A stretch of DNA of 64,000 bases from Glossina fuscipes. Taxonomy: Eukaryota > Arthropoda > Insecta > Diptera > Glossinidae. This document shows positions 45,031 to 57,453 of this stretch, in pieces. The position numbers and the translations under genes were made by a program. Numbering within the stretch: the stretch's first letter is position 1; each line of letters opens with the position of its first letter. Below the pieces are notes generated by a model. The model saw only the letters and a program-made list of their open reading frames with translations. It did not search any database and was not told the origin of the DNA. The stretch lies in NCBI RefSeq assembly GCF_014805625.2, contig NW_023998476.1, positions 1,135,888 through 1,199,887 on the forward strand, in the 5' to 3' direction.

Positions 45031-47179
45031 ACCTGCGACCCTCTCCTCTTTTCTCATTTTTTTTCTGACCGTCATCGTCTTTCGCGAATACCGATCGCAT
45101 TAAAACCAAAATGTGCTTAGTAGAAAATTGCCGCTGTAAGATCTTCTCAACGTTTTGACCAGTTTTACGCGGTTTCATTGAATGCAAGAAGAGAACTTCA
45201 ATCAATATTTTTTTATTCAATATTCTTATCCACGTAAAATCGTATAAACTGGTAACAGAAATAAGTGCCTTTAAATATTCGACTCACACTAACTATTAGT
45301 TCCGCCAATTTGATCACTGATTACATTTCATAGCACCACTTACATGACTCCCGGTACTTTATTGGCCGTGTTTAGGTATACTCCAGACTAGTATTCAGTT
45401 TATGGCTTATATGGTAATAATTACTGTTCGGTTTTTTTTATATTTTATTGGTATTAGCGTCAAACAAACAAACAAACCGAAAACAATGCTTAGTAAAAAC
45501 ACGAAAAAAAAAAACAGAAACCTAACCACAAAATTGCATTGTCGAGCTTTTAAATGGTGAATTTGTTAAACAACACAAGCAACCGACAAAAACTGAAAAA
45601 AAGGGAATATTTATAATTTGTTGCAGAAAAAAGTGGACATAAATTTTAAGAGCACTGTTGTCTAAAACACAAGCACACTCTTATGAAAAGTCAGAACGAC
45701 AAAAACGCTCACCGAACATGAAATGTAACATATTTTTAACGACAACGGCATTTATACTCCCACTCAGCTTTTTTCCCTTTCGCCCAACTTCACTCTATCA
45801 TTCGCAATTTCTATGTATGTATGTGTTTGTGCAAATGAGCTAAAAATAACCTTTAACCTAAGCCCAAACAAACAGTCGGCAGAAGGAAAGTCGGTACCAT
45901 TATTGCAACTAATGGTGCTCATGAATTATACATAGAAATCCAACAATACAACAAAAAACGGAAAACAACAACAACAACAAAAATACGAGCAACTACAAAG
46001 ACAACATATACATAAATGGACGTTTACCACATCCGTTGAGTTACGATTGTGAAAAAAGCCTGGAGCGCAGACATATAGGCAAAAATAGGCAGACATAGTA
46101 AAACGGTCGGGAAAGCAGACAAAAACAATACACTCACATGCACACGTGCGTACATACATACCCGTTCACAAATAAACGGAAATGTTACTCTTACCGTAAT
46201 TTGCTTCTTTTTACAATCTTCTACTAAGCAAAGCAATAGCGCTGACCCGACCGCCTGACCGACCAAATGAAATGTAACTAATGTGTTGTAAAAAGTGATG
46301 GCTCTACACTCTTATTAACCCCCAGCTACGTCAAGAGTTGTTAAATAAAAATAACAATAAAAAAATAAAAACAGTTTAAACAAACTATATTTAGCACTGC
46401 TTCGTAGACAGAAAACCCTTAGGAGAAAAGGGCTAAGAGTTAAAATATTAAAGCACACTCGCACATATCATTGGCGCGTGAGCCAACATTGCTCGAAAAT
46501 TAACGTTTTGACTTTTCCAAGATGAAGAAAAGTCAAGTAAAGTTACATCATTATTTGTTATATGCGTTAAAGGTTTTTTTTTACTTCATTCATTGCTCTC
46601 CCCCTTGCGTTCGCCTACACGAAGTAAGCACTACGTGTTTGCGTTTTGTTACAAAAACTTTACGTCTATGTCTAGTTAAAACCATGTGCGAATGAGAAAG
46701 TTTGAAACAACATTTGGACACCCATCACTTGAACCTTGAACTTTTAGCAATGTGTACCATTTTCAGTACACATTAAAATGGATTTGCACACCAAATTTAA
46801 TTTGTGATTTTAAACGAAACATGCAATCAAATAATTAATTATCACTTATGCTATTTTAAGAAAATGCACCCAAATTTCATGACAATCTGCTAAAAAACTT
46901 GCGTCTGGCTAGCTAGCTATACATATTTCTCAACCATCTGACAATTTGTGGTTGCCACGCCAAAAAACTCAAACCATGTTCTATTCAGGCATGCCAGTCG
47001 TCGACCCAAATTCGTACATTTTCTGACGGAATGACGTCACTGATTGTCTTATCGATGCAAACAAATTGTAATCAGAAGAACTTGAACTTGGTGGCTACAA
47101 ATTTTATTATTTTCAATTTCAACTAGAAATTATATTTTCCCACAACATAAAGGCTTGCTTTTCGTGATGCCCCCTATAT
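45031..47179. other. No gene recognised
   Basis: AT-rich with an (AAC)n patch (45966-45983). Short frames near 45926-46266 on the minus strand are Cys-rich by composition. A minus donor GGTAAGAGT at about 46195 follows 60 open bases but lacks a good acceptor. Confidence 0.45.
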
Positions 47180-47990
47180 ATGTTAGATTTAAAAACCTAC
47201 GAGACCTATGTGATCCAAATTCCCTACCGTTAATTCTTTTGCTAATTTGCTCCAGTGGAGCAGTTTTCATCATAAAATAATAAAAATGAAAGTTTTTTCT
47301 GCAGAGCTTTTTATTTATGAGAAATCTCATATGGGCTGACTTTTATGTCAAATATTACAAATAAACTTTTATCATAAAAATTTAACAATTTTGGCATAAA
47401 ATCGGTTACATTTTCTGAGAATCCCTATATGTGGTGGTATCCAGAAAATACACCATCGTAGTCCACATTCGGTAAGGTAAACTTCTATTTCACTTTTCTA
47501 TTATTAACTGATTTTCGCCGTGAAATATTGAAAATTATATCGTTTCAACATATAAAAATTCCGTCTTCATAGAAATGGTTGCATGAGAAGGAATTCAAAA
47601 AATTACCCCAGCTGAACCAAACTTTTCATATCAATTTAAGATGGCGGAATACTATTACTCATCGACTTTTGTCGAGAAAATTAAAATTTTCTTCTATATA
47701 AGTACACTTCAAAATGAGGCTTTATGTGGAGAGTAATCGAAAAATCGAACCGAATCAAAGCATATCGTTCAATAGTGTTTGTCCTTGGGCGAAAGCTTGT
47801 CAGCTTCCGAACACAAATATTTTTGGAAGGACATCAGAGGGTACAGACGGACAAATAGGCTTTTATCGAGAAAATGATTCTAAATCGATCGGGATAATAA
47901 AATATGGGTCCATGTTAAGTCCTTTTGGACGTTGCATACTTGTACAAAATCTCAATATAACAAAAGCGGTGTTATGGTCTGCTAAGCTGC
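47180..47990 (-). repeat. GTCY-type repeat, family A, minus copy
   Basis: Minus-strand words in order: AAGTATGCAACGTCCAAAAG, GGACTTAACATGGACCCAT, CCGATCGATTTAGAATCAT, TTTGTCCGTCTGTACC, CGCCCAAGGACAAACACTA and TTTTGGAT-type segments. The low-coordinate side (47190-47330) shares GACCTATGTGATCCA with 20762-20776. The end hairpin was not located. Confidence 0.62.
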
Positions 47991-49154
47991 TAAGAACATT
48001 TTATTTTAAAACTAATATGCAAACGGGATTTATCATTTGGTTAGAAAAGTTTAAATAAGCCCTTACCTCACAAGACTAATTCAAATATTTGACCAAGAGC
48101 CCATATCTATCTTATTTCAAAAATTGAAGTGCAAGATCTTAGGCTTAAGCAGAGAGAAGGAAATATCGTTAAAAAATTAATTCCAAAAATGTTAAAATGG
48201 ATTTATTTTTTAACCTATCAATGGATGAAGAAACCTCTTTCGTCAAATCAAGAGAGGGTTACAATCTCATTAAAAGTGGTAAATTTATCTCACGTATCAG
48301 TGACATTTTAAGCAAATATTTAAAATTTATTGCTATTTTCAAGAAGCCATAGTTTAAATTCCAAAAAAATTATCTATATATTAAAGCTACAATATTCTAT
48401 TGTAGTCTCTCTTTTCCACTTCATTGCTGTTATTGTTGTCGTTTTTACCGGTCAGTAAGCTGCTGTGACATTTGCTGATTAGTTGTCATTTATCTTCAAC
48501 GGAATTGTCTTTCCCTCCAGAACCAGTCAGAACCATATTTGCATTCATGGCTACATATAAGTGTTGCTTCCATGACCAAACACTCATCCATACATTTCTG
48601 TAGTCTCGCTATGTTAGTAAACGCTTGTATTTACCTCAAGCTTAATGTGTATGTAGAGAAAACAAGAAAAAAATGCTCACCGCAAATTCTTGGTTTATTT
48701 TTTACGCTACAAAGGATTACTAAGCAAACACTTTTACTTTAAAGTAAATATATGTGTGTGGCCAGCACATACTTATACACAACATACCCATATGTATGTG
48801 TACATATAAACAACAACTTAGCAAACCAACTTGTATATATATTTACAGAATAAAGCAATGTCTATATAATTTTTTTTTTTTTTGCTTTGTTTTTAAATAG
48901 AAACGAGACTAGAAAAGAAAGTTTGTTGCATGGGTTAGAGAAGGAAAAAACGACTTAAAAATTCAAACACAAACTTGATGGTTAAATGAAAATAAAGAAG
49001 AAAAAGAAGAAAAAACGAAAATAAATAAATGCATATTTACTCAAGGCACTAACTATGCTTGTGTGCATGTTTCTTTAGAGCGTACTTACGTACATATTGC
49101 GTGTAAAATGTAACCGGAATTATTAAGAAAATATCTAATTGATTCAACAAAATG
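47991..49154. other. No gene recognised
   Basis: AT-rich with short TATA/TGTA patches (48780-48840). Small frames at 48129-48311 and 48539-48742 lack motifs or splice support. Confidence 0.5.
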
Positions 49155-49387
49155 CCACTCGGGCTGCCCGATAGCTGAGTGGATAAGAGTCGCGAATGCC
49201 AAGGCATTGTTTGTGGTCTCAGTGCGATAGCGCACACTTGGTCGTACCTACAATGAGAGCTAAGTTATTAAAGAGATAACACTTACCAATTGAGCAGAGA
49301 TCCATTTGCTCTCTATTTCCGTCTGCCCAAGACGGGGTACACAGAAAGCGTTCCTGGTTCGATTCGTCATTCTAAAAAAAAAAAAAA
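49155..49387 (+). repeat. SINE with tRNA-like head and A-tail
   Basis: A box TAGCTGAGTGG (49172-49182), GATAAGAGTCG next to it, then about 190 bases of body and a 14-base A run at 49374-49387. A B-box-like GGTTCGATTCG occurs late, at 49355-49365. TTGATTCA occurs before the head (49139-49146) and after the tail (49393-49400), perhaps what remains of the target duplication. It would be transcribed by RNA polymerase III and mobilised by a LINE. The best-preserved member of its family here. Confidence 0.62.
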
Positions 49388-50819
49388 TTTACTTGATTCA
49401 CGTCTTTTAAGTAAAAGTAACACCTGTCGCACCTTCAGCACATTAACGATCTCTCATTACTATCATTAAAAATTTAGCCAGAGAAATAAATTCCAAGACT
49501 ATAATCTTAGGTCATTAGCATATACGGCTATCGGCTTTATTGAAAACACTACCGCGCTTGACATTTGAACCCACGACCATTAAGTCTAAAAATAGTAATC
49601 TTTAGAAAGAAGAAAATATTTGCCATATCTGTACCAGCTGAGTACGTTGCCTTTTCGATGGTAATAATTGGGTTTTTGGTACCAAAATTTTTGACAATGA
49701 TACCTTTATGCGATGATATATATATATAATCCAAACTTGAACCAACTCTCTAAGACTCTCGCAAATAAAAGGAGAGCTCAACGCTTACAATTTCGTAGTT
49801 CGGTAGATAGCCCAGGCAGCTCGAATGAAGTAAAAAATCTTGGGCTCTTTTCAACGCATTCTTGTTAACATGCACGGCTTGCCGTAAATGTTCTACAACA
49901 CAGATCGGGCTCAAGAAATTTTATTTGAAATGCAAAGGCAAAACATTTTGAGCTAATCTCTCCCTTTTAAAAATGAAAGCGCTTCCAAAGGTTGACGCAG
50001 CGATTTAAGGCAAATTGAGTACTGCATTCATAGCGCGCGCTCAAAATCCAACTAACAAGCGGGTTGCGCACTTTTAACTTAAAACAGAAAAAAGAACACT
50101 GCGCCCACAGCTGTCGCTTGCATTTTTGAAATTGCGGGTACTATGTTAACTAAATATTAACAACTCTATAATATAAAACCAACAATACAAAAAGTAAATA
50201 GAAGGACGCATCTCTAGTCAAACATTTAATTCGTGCTTTTGTTGTCAAATACAATGAAATAAATGTCAATTGACCACACTTCCACAACCACACATACGAA
50301 ATGTTAGTGTCATTGTTAATATAATGCAATAACAAAACAATGCTTTCAGTGAGACCAACATGAAATCTCACTCGTTTACAAAGATTCCAACTAAACTAAT
50401 TTTTCGAAGAACAAAAACAACAAAAATAACCTAAGAGAATAATTTTGCGGACCACAGTTTCTTTTTTCTTAACTTTTGTTACTTTTTTTTGTTTTTGCTC
50501 AGTGCTTTTGTAAAGAAGAAAATGTCTTTAGTCGTAAAGCTTTTAAAATGGCAGTCACGTGCATTCAATTGCAATTGTATGCAGTCTCGGAAATTCCCGC
50601 TTTTTTCCATCTTTTTCTACGTAACGACAATCAGGATAGCATTGCTTGCTGGGGTTATTTTAATCTTTTATTAGACGTTTTTTCTTTGTCTTCACAAGCT
50701 GTATGCAATAAGTATACTGATTCATATTTTGACAATTAGTATAGCATATGGAAATAATTTCAACATCTTTTCAAATCGCATGAACAGAAGTCTAACGACC
50801 GCACTTTCTAAAGAACAGA
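49388..50819. other. No gene recognised; possible SINE trace
   Basis: GACATTTGAACCCACGAC at 49559-49576 is a minus-strand B-box-like word of the same SINE family, with no clear A box. The rest is AT-rich spacer. Confidence 0.4.
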
Positions 50820-51400
50820 TGAATGAGAAGCAGGTTCATTGATCGCTGACGAAGAAACAAACGTGGTGCTGATCTCACGGTTTATTGGATCCACAAACTG
50901 GTCCATACGGGAGAGAATCATAAGGTCACGAATTGATGGACGTGCGCACAGTTTGATTCTCCTGCCAAAGAAGCCTGAAACTGATGCACATAGTTCTGGA
51001 GCTTCACGCACTCTGACAGACCCCGGCGCTGCTAGAGCTACATTTTGTTAGACAAGTGGACTGATGAGTTTAGCCAACCCGATCGGTGAACTCGCGCACT
51101 GATGGTCCTACGGACAGACGGTCGAACGAACTGACAAACGCATGCATGCAAATAAGAGGCGAGCTATGAGTGAATGAACGGACGGAAAAACAAAAGAAAG
51201 ATAAGTGAACCTACGAGCACACACACGGCTGAGCTGACGCTCGGAAACACACGTAGGATCGGTGATGTAAAGGACTATCATAAGGTGGATTAACTAAACT
51301 ACTTGTCCCCTGAAAGAGTAAAAGCGTTCACGGGGTGTTGAGTGACCTGCAGATGGCTAGAGCGGACAATGTTCGTCTAGAGACACTACAAATCTTATTC
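50820..51400. other. GC-richer block of unknown nature
   Basis: About 580 bases with clearly higher GC than both flanks, rich in GACGGAC/GAACTGAC-type words (ACGGACAGACGG at 51110-51121) and without a long frame on either strand (best 70 codons). It could be a worn LTR or untranslated part of an element, or non-coding RNA. No terminal repeat, primer site or family was recognised. Confidence 0.35.
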
Positions 51401-52644
51401 TTCTAACTGATATAATGAAAGAGCCACTTCCCTCTAACTTTGTGGCCTATGTTACTAAATTTTAATGACATTTTTATTTGAAACAAAAGGAGTGAATGTC
51501 TGGTATTCGCGGCAAAACGAATATACTTTTCTTAGCGGTTTTGAAATTAGCTTAACTCTGATAGCTATATGGCAGACAAAAACAATCTCAATTGTAAAGT
51601 GCTTGCATTGCGTTTGAAGCGAACTCAAACTAACACTATACTCGAGACTAGGAAAAATGATCCTTTGAAGAAATAAATTTTTTAAAAATTATTTCAAAAA
51701 CTACTAAACGGTATATGCTGGGGATTACCTTTAACACGAGGACTTATTTATTGAATTTAGCAAATCAAAAAAAACACGATGCTTAATACTTAACTATTTT
51801 TGCGAGATCGATTTTTTAAAAGATTTTTTTAAAGAAAAGTTTTACACGATAAGCTTAACGAAACAATGTATCGCAATATGTTCGTATTACAAAGCATTTT
51901 TTTCCTTCCCCTTAAAATTTTGTAAATTATTTGTCGTAAAACTTTCAATTCTTGCACGTCTATCGGAAGATAGCAAAAAGAGAAAAGGAAAAGAAAAACA
52001 TGAAACATTAACGTTAACAAACTTCGTGTTTTCAATTATCTTTAGCTGTCACTGTGAAAAAGCATGAGAATGCAAATGCGTGATTGTTTAACTTCAAAGT
52101 ATTTTCAAATTTTTCTTCCTCTTGCTCTCTATACATGCAGTCTTAGTTTTTTTCATGAATATTTTTTCTTTCCAATGCTTTTCTTTACAAAATTTCACAA
52201 AACTTCTATTTCACTTTATTTTATTTAGTTAATTTTGTAAGTACGAGTTTTCCATTTAATTCTTTAAAATTAGTTAAGCAAGAGATTTAATGAAATTTTT
52301 ACATTAGCATCTAACTATGCATAGCAGAACTTATCTATCTTCTTAGTGAATAGATTAAGTCCCTTCACTAACCCGCGTATATCGTGTGAGTGATACTTTA
52401 GAGAAGCCTTCTATCGCGCTTTGTGAATCGAGCTTATTTGCAAATCTTTTGAGCCTATTTTACCCCAGAATATTTCTATATATATATGCTTCACGAGAAC
52501 ATTAAATAATTTTCCATTACAAGTCATCTATCTATAAGAAAAAATTTTGTATTATGTTTTAACATAAGGTAAATCTTTGTTTTCTATAGGATAAGAAGCA
52601 AATAAATTTCCTTTTCTATAAGCTTTCTTTGATATTAAATGCTT
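51401..52644. other. No gene recognised
   Basis: AT-rich spacer. Confidence 0.5.
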
Positions 52645-52760
52645 TTTTATACTCGTCACCAAAGAATTTGCAACACTGAGACTGAAGCCTGGGCGACTCC
52701 ATAAGAGATATATTCGTCTGTCCGTCTACTTGCTTGTCTGCGTAAACAGAAAAGAAGTCA
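52645..52760 (+). repeat. mini-me-like repeat, core shortened
   Basis: TTTATACTCGTCACCAAAGA and ATTTGCAACACTGAGACTGA, then GAGATATATTCGTCTGTCCG: the TTGATCAGCATC core between the TA and GTCY tracts has been lost. Confidence 0.7.
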
Positions 52761-52983
52761 TCAGCTTCGAATTTGGTCTGGCCATGATACCACCTTGTTT
52801 CGAAAACAAAAAAAAATTGGACTTTTTCCTCGTTACTCACAAATAACAATAAAATTACAACGATAAAATTCTGCATACATATATAATATAACTGAACCTC
52901 CAGCGCTTGTACGACAATGCGAAAAAACCTGTCATATCCACGTAATGTTACAAACCATGACAATTTCATTGTCTTATCAATAT

Positions 52984-53395
52984 ACTGGAAGAAATTTCCG
53001 AGGCTCTACAAAATATATATCTATTATCGATCAATATAAAATTTTAAATCTATCTGGGCGTATTTGTCCCTCCGTCTTCTGCTTGCTTGTTTGTCTGCGA
53101 TCCCAAAAATTAATATATCGTCTTGAAATTCGTCCAAACCGTTGCAATTCACCGCACGCAAGTTGTTACTGAAAATGAGCTAAATCACCCAGAGGGCACG
53201 GCCACTTGCAAGAGTAAAGTGAGCACCCATTGGTTTTCAAGAGCAAAAAAATGGGTACTCTGGCTCCTTACTCATTACATTTTAATAATAGGATATCTGC
53301 ATATTCTCTTTTAATATAAAAACGATGGTCGCAGAAGACTCGGCTACAGTCGAGTATATATCTTCTTAGTCGTTTCTCCTTGTCTTAACGATTTA
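52984..53395 (+). repeat. mini-me-like repeat, worn, with 3' hairpin
   Basis: AAATATATATCTATTATCGA and TTGTCCCTCCGTCTTCTGC near the start; end hairpin ACTCG...CGAGT (53338-53355) followed by TTCTTAGTCGTTTCTCC, in the place of the ATTCGGTC hairpin of 44274-44291. Confidence 0.55.
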
Positions 53396-53529
53396 TAGTG
53401 AGCAATATTAAGACAGAAACATTAGTACAATAGTGTAAATTACTTGTAAATCTTCGCAGACATGCACATGGTCACCATTTATATATAAGAGGATTGGTCA
53501 CAAATTTCCAGGCTCGTGTGTATATGTGC

Positions 53530-53880
53530 GTATTTAATTTTCCCACGTTCATATACTACCGATTTTTGTCGAGAAATTTAACCAATTACAAAATTTTTAT
53601 AAACAAAGACTTATATTAAACAGGACTTAACAGGGAAAGTGCTCGCAAAAGTGTTTCGATGCGATCCCATATAATAGCTTTCGTCCTTAGGCCAAAATAC
53701 TTCAGTGTACCAAATTTCTCAAAAACCGCTACGTATAGCTTGATTAAAAAAACTAATTGACAGACGTCATACGCAGAGACGAGCAAAAGCAAAATCGATC
53801 CAAAAAATGATTCCGAAATGATTGTAACCATAAAAATGTAGAGATTTACCGTTATCTACATATGTGCAAGTTTACATAGA
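53530..53880 (-). repeat. GTCY-type repeat, family A, worn minus copy
   Basis: TCGTCCTTAGGCCAAAATAC (inverse of the GTTTTGGCC.AAGGACGAACG word), ACAGACGTCATACGCAGA and AATCGATCCAAAAAATGA in inverse order, with ACCGATTTTTGTCGAGAAAT as in 33005 and 47660. Confidence 0.6.
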
Positions 53881-54527
53881 TGTACAAGTATAGTGTACCG
53901 CGAGTTATGCACGTTACAGCAAACTCTTTTCAACAACCAATGCACCATTTGGAAATATACTCGTATGTACTGCGAACATAAAAGTAGAATACCTATATAA
54001 AATAAAAATGTTCACCAGTTACTCGGGAGGCTGCTTATTATTCAGCTGCCTCTTATCGATTCGACTTCTAGTTTTCAAATTTCAAAATTTTCAAAAATCT
54101 TTTCTTTGTTTTCTCAATCTCGCATTTGCTTACTTTTACCTTGAATGCATTTGTAAAATATATTCCAAATAGTATTTCAATAAGTATGAAATGATCTGAA
54201 GCTTTTCTTAGAATATTTCGCACTGACTTGTAGTTCGATTTTCTCCAAAAATCAATTTATGGCGAAAAATACGTTTATACAAATGCTGTTGGGAAGAAAT
54301 TTCTCGATAGAACTAGAAATTAAAAAAATTACCGCGCTTTTCGTGAAATTATCAAAATTCGTAAGTTTTTAATTCACCCTCTCAATGTTATCAATCCAGT
54401 TGAAATATCTACAAGAAGGCTTCACAGCATTGGATAAAAACTCGATTCTCTAGCTCAGACATTGTGACAACTAACATGAAAGATTTGTTAAAACATAAGA
54501 ATTCTGAAAAAAAAATTAATTTCAAGC

Positions 54528-55495
54528 AAAGGACTTTATGCCCTACAAGACTTGTGATGTGTGTGTGTGTGGGTATATTAACTTAATGCGGTCGTATGCG
54601 TCACGCAGAAGGACCTTTTTTTATACCGGTCGATTCAGAATTATTATCTGAACTGATCTAAGCCTGTCTGTCCGTCTGTCCAAATATTTTTGTGTTCAAG
54701 CTACAGATCGCAATTTTTAAGATATTTTGATTAAATTTAGTACAAAAGCTTTGGCCCAAAGACGAACGCTGTTGAAAATGGGTAGGATCAATCCACTTTT
54801 TCGACCGCTCCCCGTATAACGCCCTATTTTGAAAATAGGGAAATGAATATGCACAAAACATGTAATTTTCAAAATGTCTCAGCAAAAGTGGCTAAGTAAT
54901 AGTATTCGCGCATCCTAAATTGGTACTTGGAAAGTCACTTGGTACTTGGAAAGTCACTTGTCAATTGGAAAGTTTGGACCAGCTGTGACAATTTTTTAAC
55001 CCTCTCATATAACGCAAACTAAAAGGTATAATTTTCAATGCTTCGTGAAGAAAATTATATCATAACAGTAATTTTACAAAAAAAAATGATATGTATTAAA
55101 TTTGGATCTTCTCGGCCCATTTTTTGGATCCTACCCTAATAAGGATTTTGAAGAAAATTGATTCATTTTAGAACAGAGAAATCTAAGTTTTAACATGTGG
55201 TGATGAAAATTCAGCCATAATACTATGGAAGTTCTATACAAAAATGAACTCTAAAAAATTTGGACCATCTACGGCTATTTTTGGATCCTGCCCTATGCAA
55301 AGATTGAACTTGTACAACATTAGGTTGCGTTTTGGATCCGCTTCCCCATAAATACGCACTTGAAAAATTTGCCTTTATATAGAAACAACATACAAAGTAT
55401 GTATTCTAGAAGAGAAATAAGAATGGCGTTAGACAATGCTATGTAGGGCATTTAAGGGTCGGGCTTGCCCGGTCATAACATTCTTAGTTGTTTTT
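54528..55495 (+). repeat. GTCY-type repeat, family A, longest copy
   Basis: Starts near GACTTTATGCCCTACAAGAC; keeps CGCAGAAGGACC, GCCTGTCTGTCCGTCTGTCC, AAAGACGAACGCTGTTGAAA and TTTTGGATCCTACCC; it ends GGGTCGGGCTTGCCCGG with stem CGGGC-TT-GCCCG (55460-55471) and TTCTTAGTTGTTTTTT. A 17-base direct repeat (ACTTGGTACTTGGAAAGTC type, 54923-54958) sits inside. About 970 bases, so it may hold the fullest version of this family. Confidence 0.78.
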
Positions 55496-55577
55496 TAGTT
55501 ATAAAAAGCTTTACTTTACAACAGATAAACTTTCTTTACACGTATTCTTCTAAAAATCTAAAAGTTTTTGATGTGAG

Positions 55578-55583
<6 letters not shown>

Positions 55584-55644
<61 letters not shown>
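55584..55644. repeat. (CT)n microsatellite
   Basis: About 61 bases of pure alternating CT, the longest pure microsatellite here; the Leu-Ser frame across it is an artefact. Confidence 0.97.
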
Positions 55645-55647
<3 letters not shown>

Positions 55648-56779
55648 AGCACCCCTTTTTTTAAGCCTACTCACACACGCACGCGTCATCAATTGTATTT
55701 CCTCATGTTTCGCCAACATTTATGGATTAAGCAAAACAAATGATACGTGAGCAGATTTGCTTCCCTTTATAAGAGTTTGTTCATTTTTTTCTTTCGTTCA
55801 CTTTATCTTTTTCTCGCTAGAGATGTACAGACGTCTTAGGGAAACATTTTGCAGGCAAGAGAATCAAAAAAAAGAAAATTATCGCACAGGCTGCCGACTA
55901 GAAAATCCTTTACTAAAGCATTGAAACGTTACATGTACCTGAATAATGGCAACACACTCCCATTAACCATTATATGTAGGCAAGGCATGTGTACACATTT
56001 ATGTTTATCAAGTAATTTAAAAAATATTGAGCCTAATAATATAAAGTATATAGTTTCATTGTGTAGTGTCAATATTTTTTTTTTGAAGCTATTTAATATA
56101 TATATATCGACTTTCTTGTATTGCCACCTGGTTTAATATGCATGCCAAAATGTGCTCAAAATACTGAAAAGCTTAACATAACACACGGAAATGCAATCAA
56201 GTAATGTTGGAAATGAAATGAAAACATAATAAAACAAAAACGAAACTACTACAAAATGTAGAATAAGAGGAAGAAGAAAAAAAGAAGAACAAAGCTACGA
56301 TTTGCTTACGGTTACTATGGATTTCTTGTATATTTTCTATAATTTTTTTTTTTTTCGTTGTTAGGTAAATTTATAACTAACAGACGCACATCTGCATGTA
56401 GAAGCTTGTGTACGTACATGTGCATTTATGTACATACAAAAGCTTGTAGCAGTTGTTATAAAATACATAACAGTGGATATGATGGCGTTGGCATAGTAAA
56501 TGCTTGCGGATATCATGTCGTATTAACAAGCCTAACAACAGCCATCATGCACTGCGCGCTTGTATGCTTGCTAAAGGATGAAACGTGTCTTTATTACGCC
56601 TAGATATGCTTAGTTAAAAATTATAAAATACTTTGATAAGTTTTTATGCCTTATTTTATATACGCACCCTATTAAGAGATCTAATGCGCTTGCTTTTTCG
56701 TTGTGTATGCAACATATATAAAGAACGATGCTATCTAAAAATCATATAGATTCGTTAATAATGGTGAGATCTGTATGTC
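55645..56779. other. No gene recognised
   Basis: AT-rich spacer with a poly(T) at 56343-56354; short frames without motifs. Confidence 0.5.
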
Positions 56780-56985
56780 AATATCGCCTGAGTGGCCCAA
56801 GAGAGAAAGCAGCTCCACTAACATCTCTATGGTCGTGGGTTTAAATCTCAAGTGCAGTAGTGCCAATAACCTCAGATGCTGTTGCTTTAAGACTTTAGTC
56901 TTCCAATTTATTTCTCTGGCTAAATTAATGTTATAATGACAATAATAATAATAACATAATACACAAAAAAAAAAACAAAAGTTAT
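56780..56985 (+). repeat. tRNA-derived SINE with AT-rich tail
   Basis: A-box-like TATCGCCTGAGTGG (56782-56795), B box GGGTTTAAATCTC (56837-56849), then CCTCAGATGCTGTTGCTTTA and GACTTTAGTCTTCC, a body segment that recurs at 62748-62785, and an AAT/A-rich tail (56927-56985). About 200 bases. Confidence 0.62.
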
Positions 56986-57274
56986 GCTTGTTTCGCCGCG
57001 AGGTTCCTAGTTTTTTTTTAATTATGTCCGTTGTGTAATTTCTTGTGTTTTCTTCAGACATTTTTCCATCCGTCCTGCCCACCGCATGCTCAACTGTCCA
57101 TCAATTCATACGGCTATGCCTTAGTGATTTTATTCGATCATCTATTGCTTAATCTTTGTCCTTTTTATGAGCTATTTGAATTTGTACGCCCACCAAAATG
57201 CATATGAAAACTTGGCATAAATATTTTGATTCGCTTCATCTCCGGCGCTTATTACTTTTCTGTCTGCATTACCG

Positions 57275-57410
57275 TCAGTAATTTCTAAAGAAAATATCCT
57301 TCAAATGTCGACCGCGGCTTTGCACACGCTGAGGCAGACGTTGGATCAAATTGTTAATCATTCTGTGACAACAGCAGTTACGGTATGTCTGCGATAACCT
57401 GATAAATATT
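57275..57410 (-). pseudogene. Transposase C-terminal scrap, inverted
   Basis: On the minus strand the peptide MINNLIQRLPQRVQSRG then RHLKDIFF looks like the C-terminal helix of Tc1/mariner-type transposases (R....RGxHL). Its upstream part (57384-57410, inverse) pairs with the end of the + strand scrap at 57637-57695, so both come from the same element family in opposite orientation. Confidence 0.5.
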
Positions 57411-57453
57411 TCAATGGCCAGAATTTGAGGCCATAGGTGTAGAAAACATTTGG

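Noticed and set aside
44837..45220. 127-codon minus frame
   Set aside because: It overlaps a SINE copy and has no homology I recognise.
55465..55743. 92-codon frame with a long Leu-Ser repeat
   Set aside because: Direct translation of the (CT)n microsatellite.
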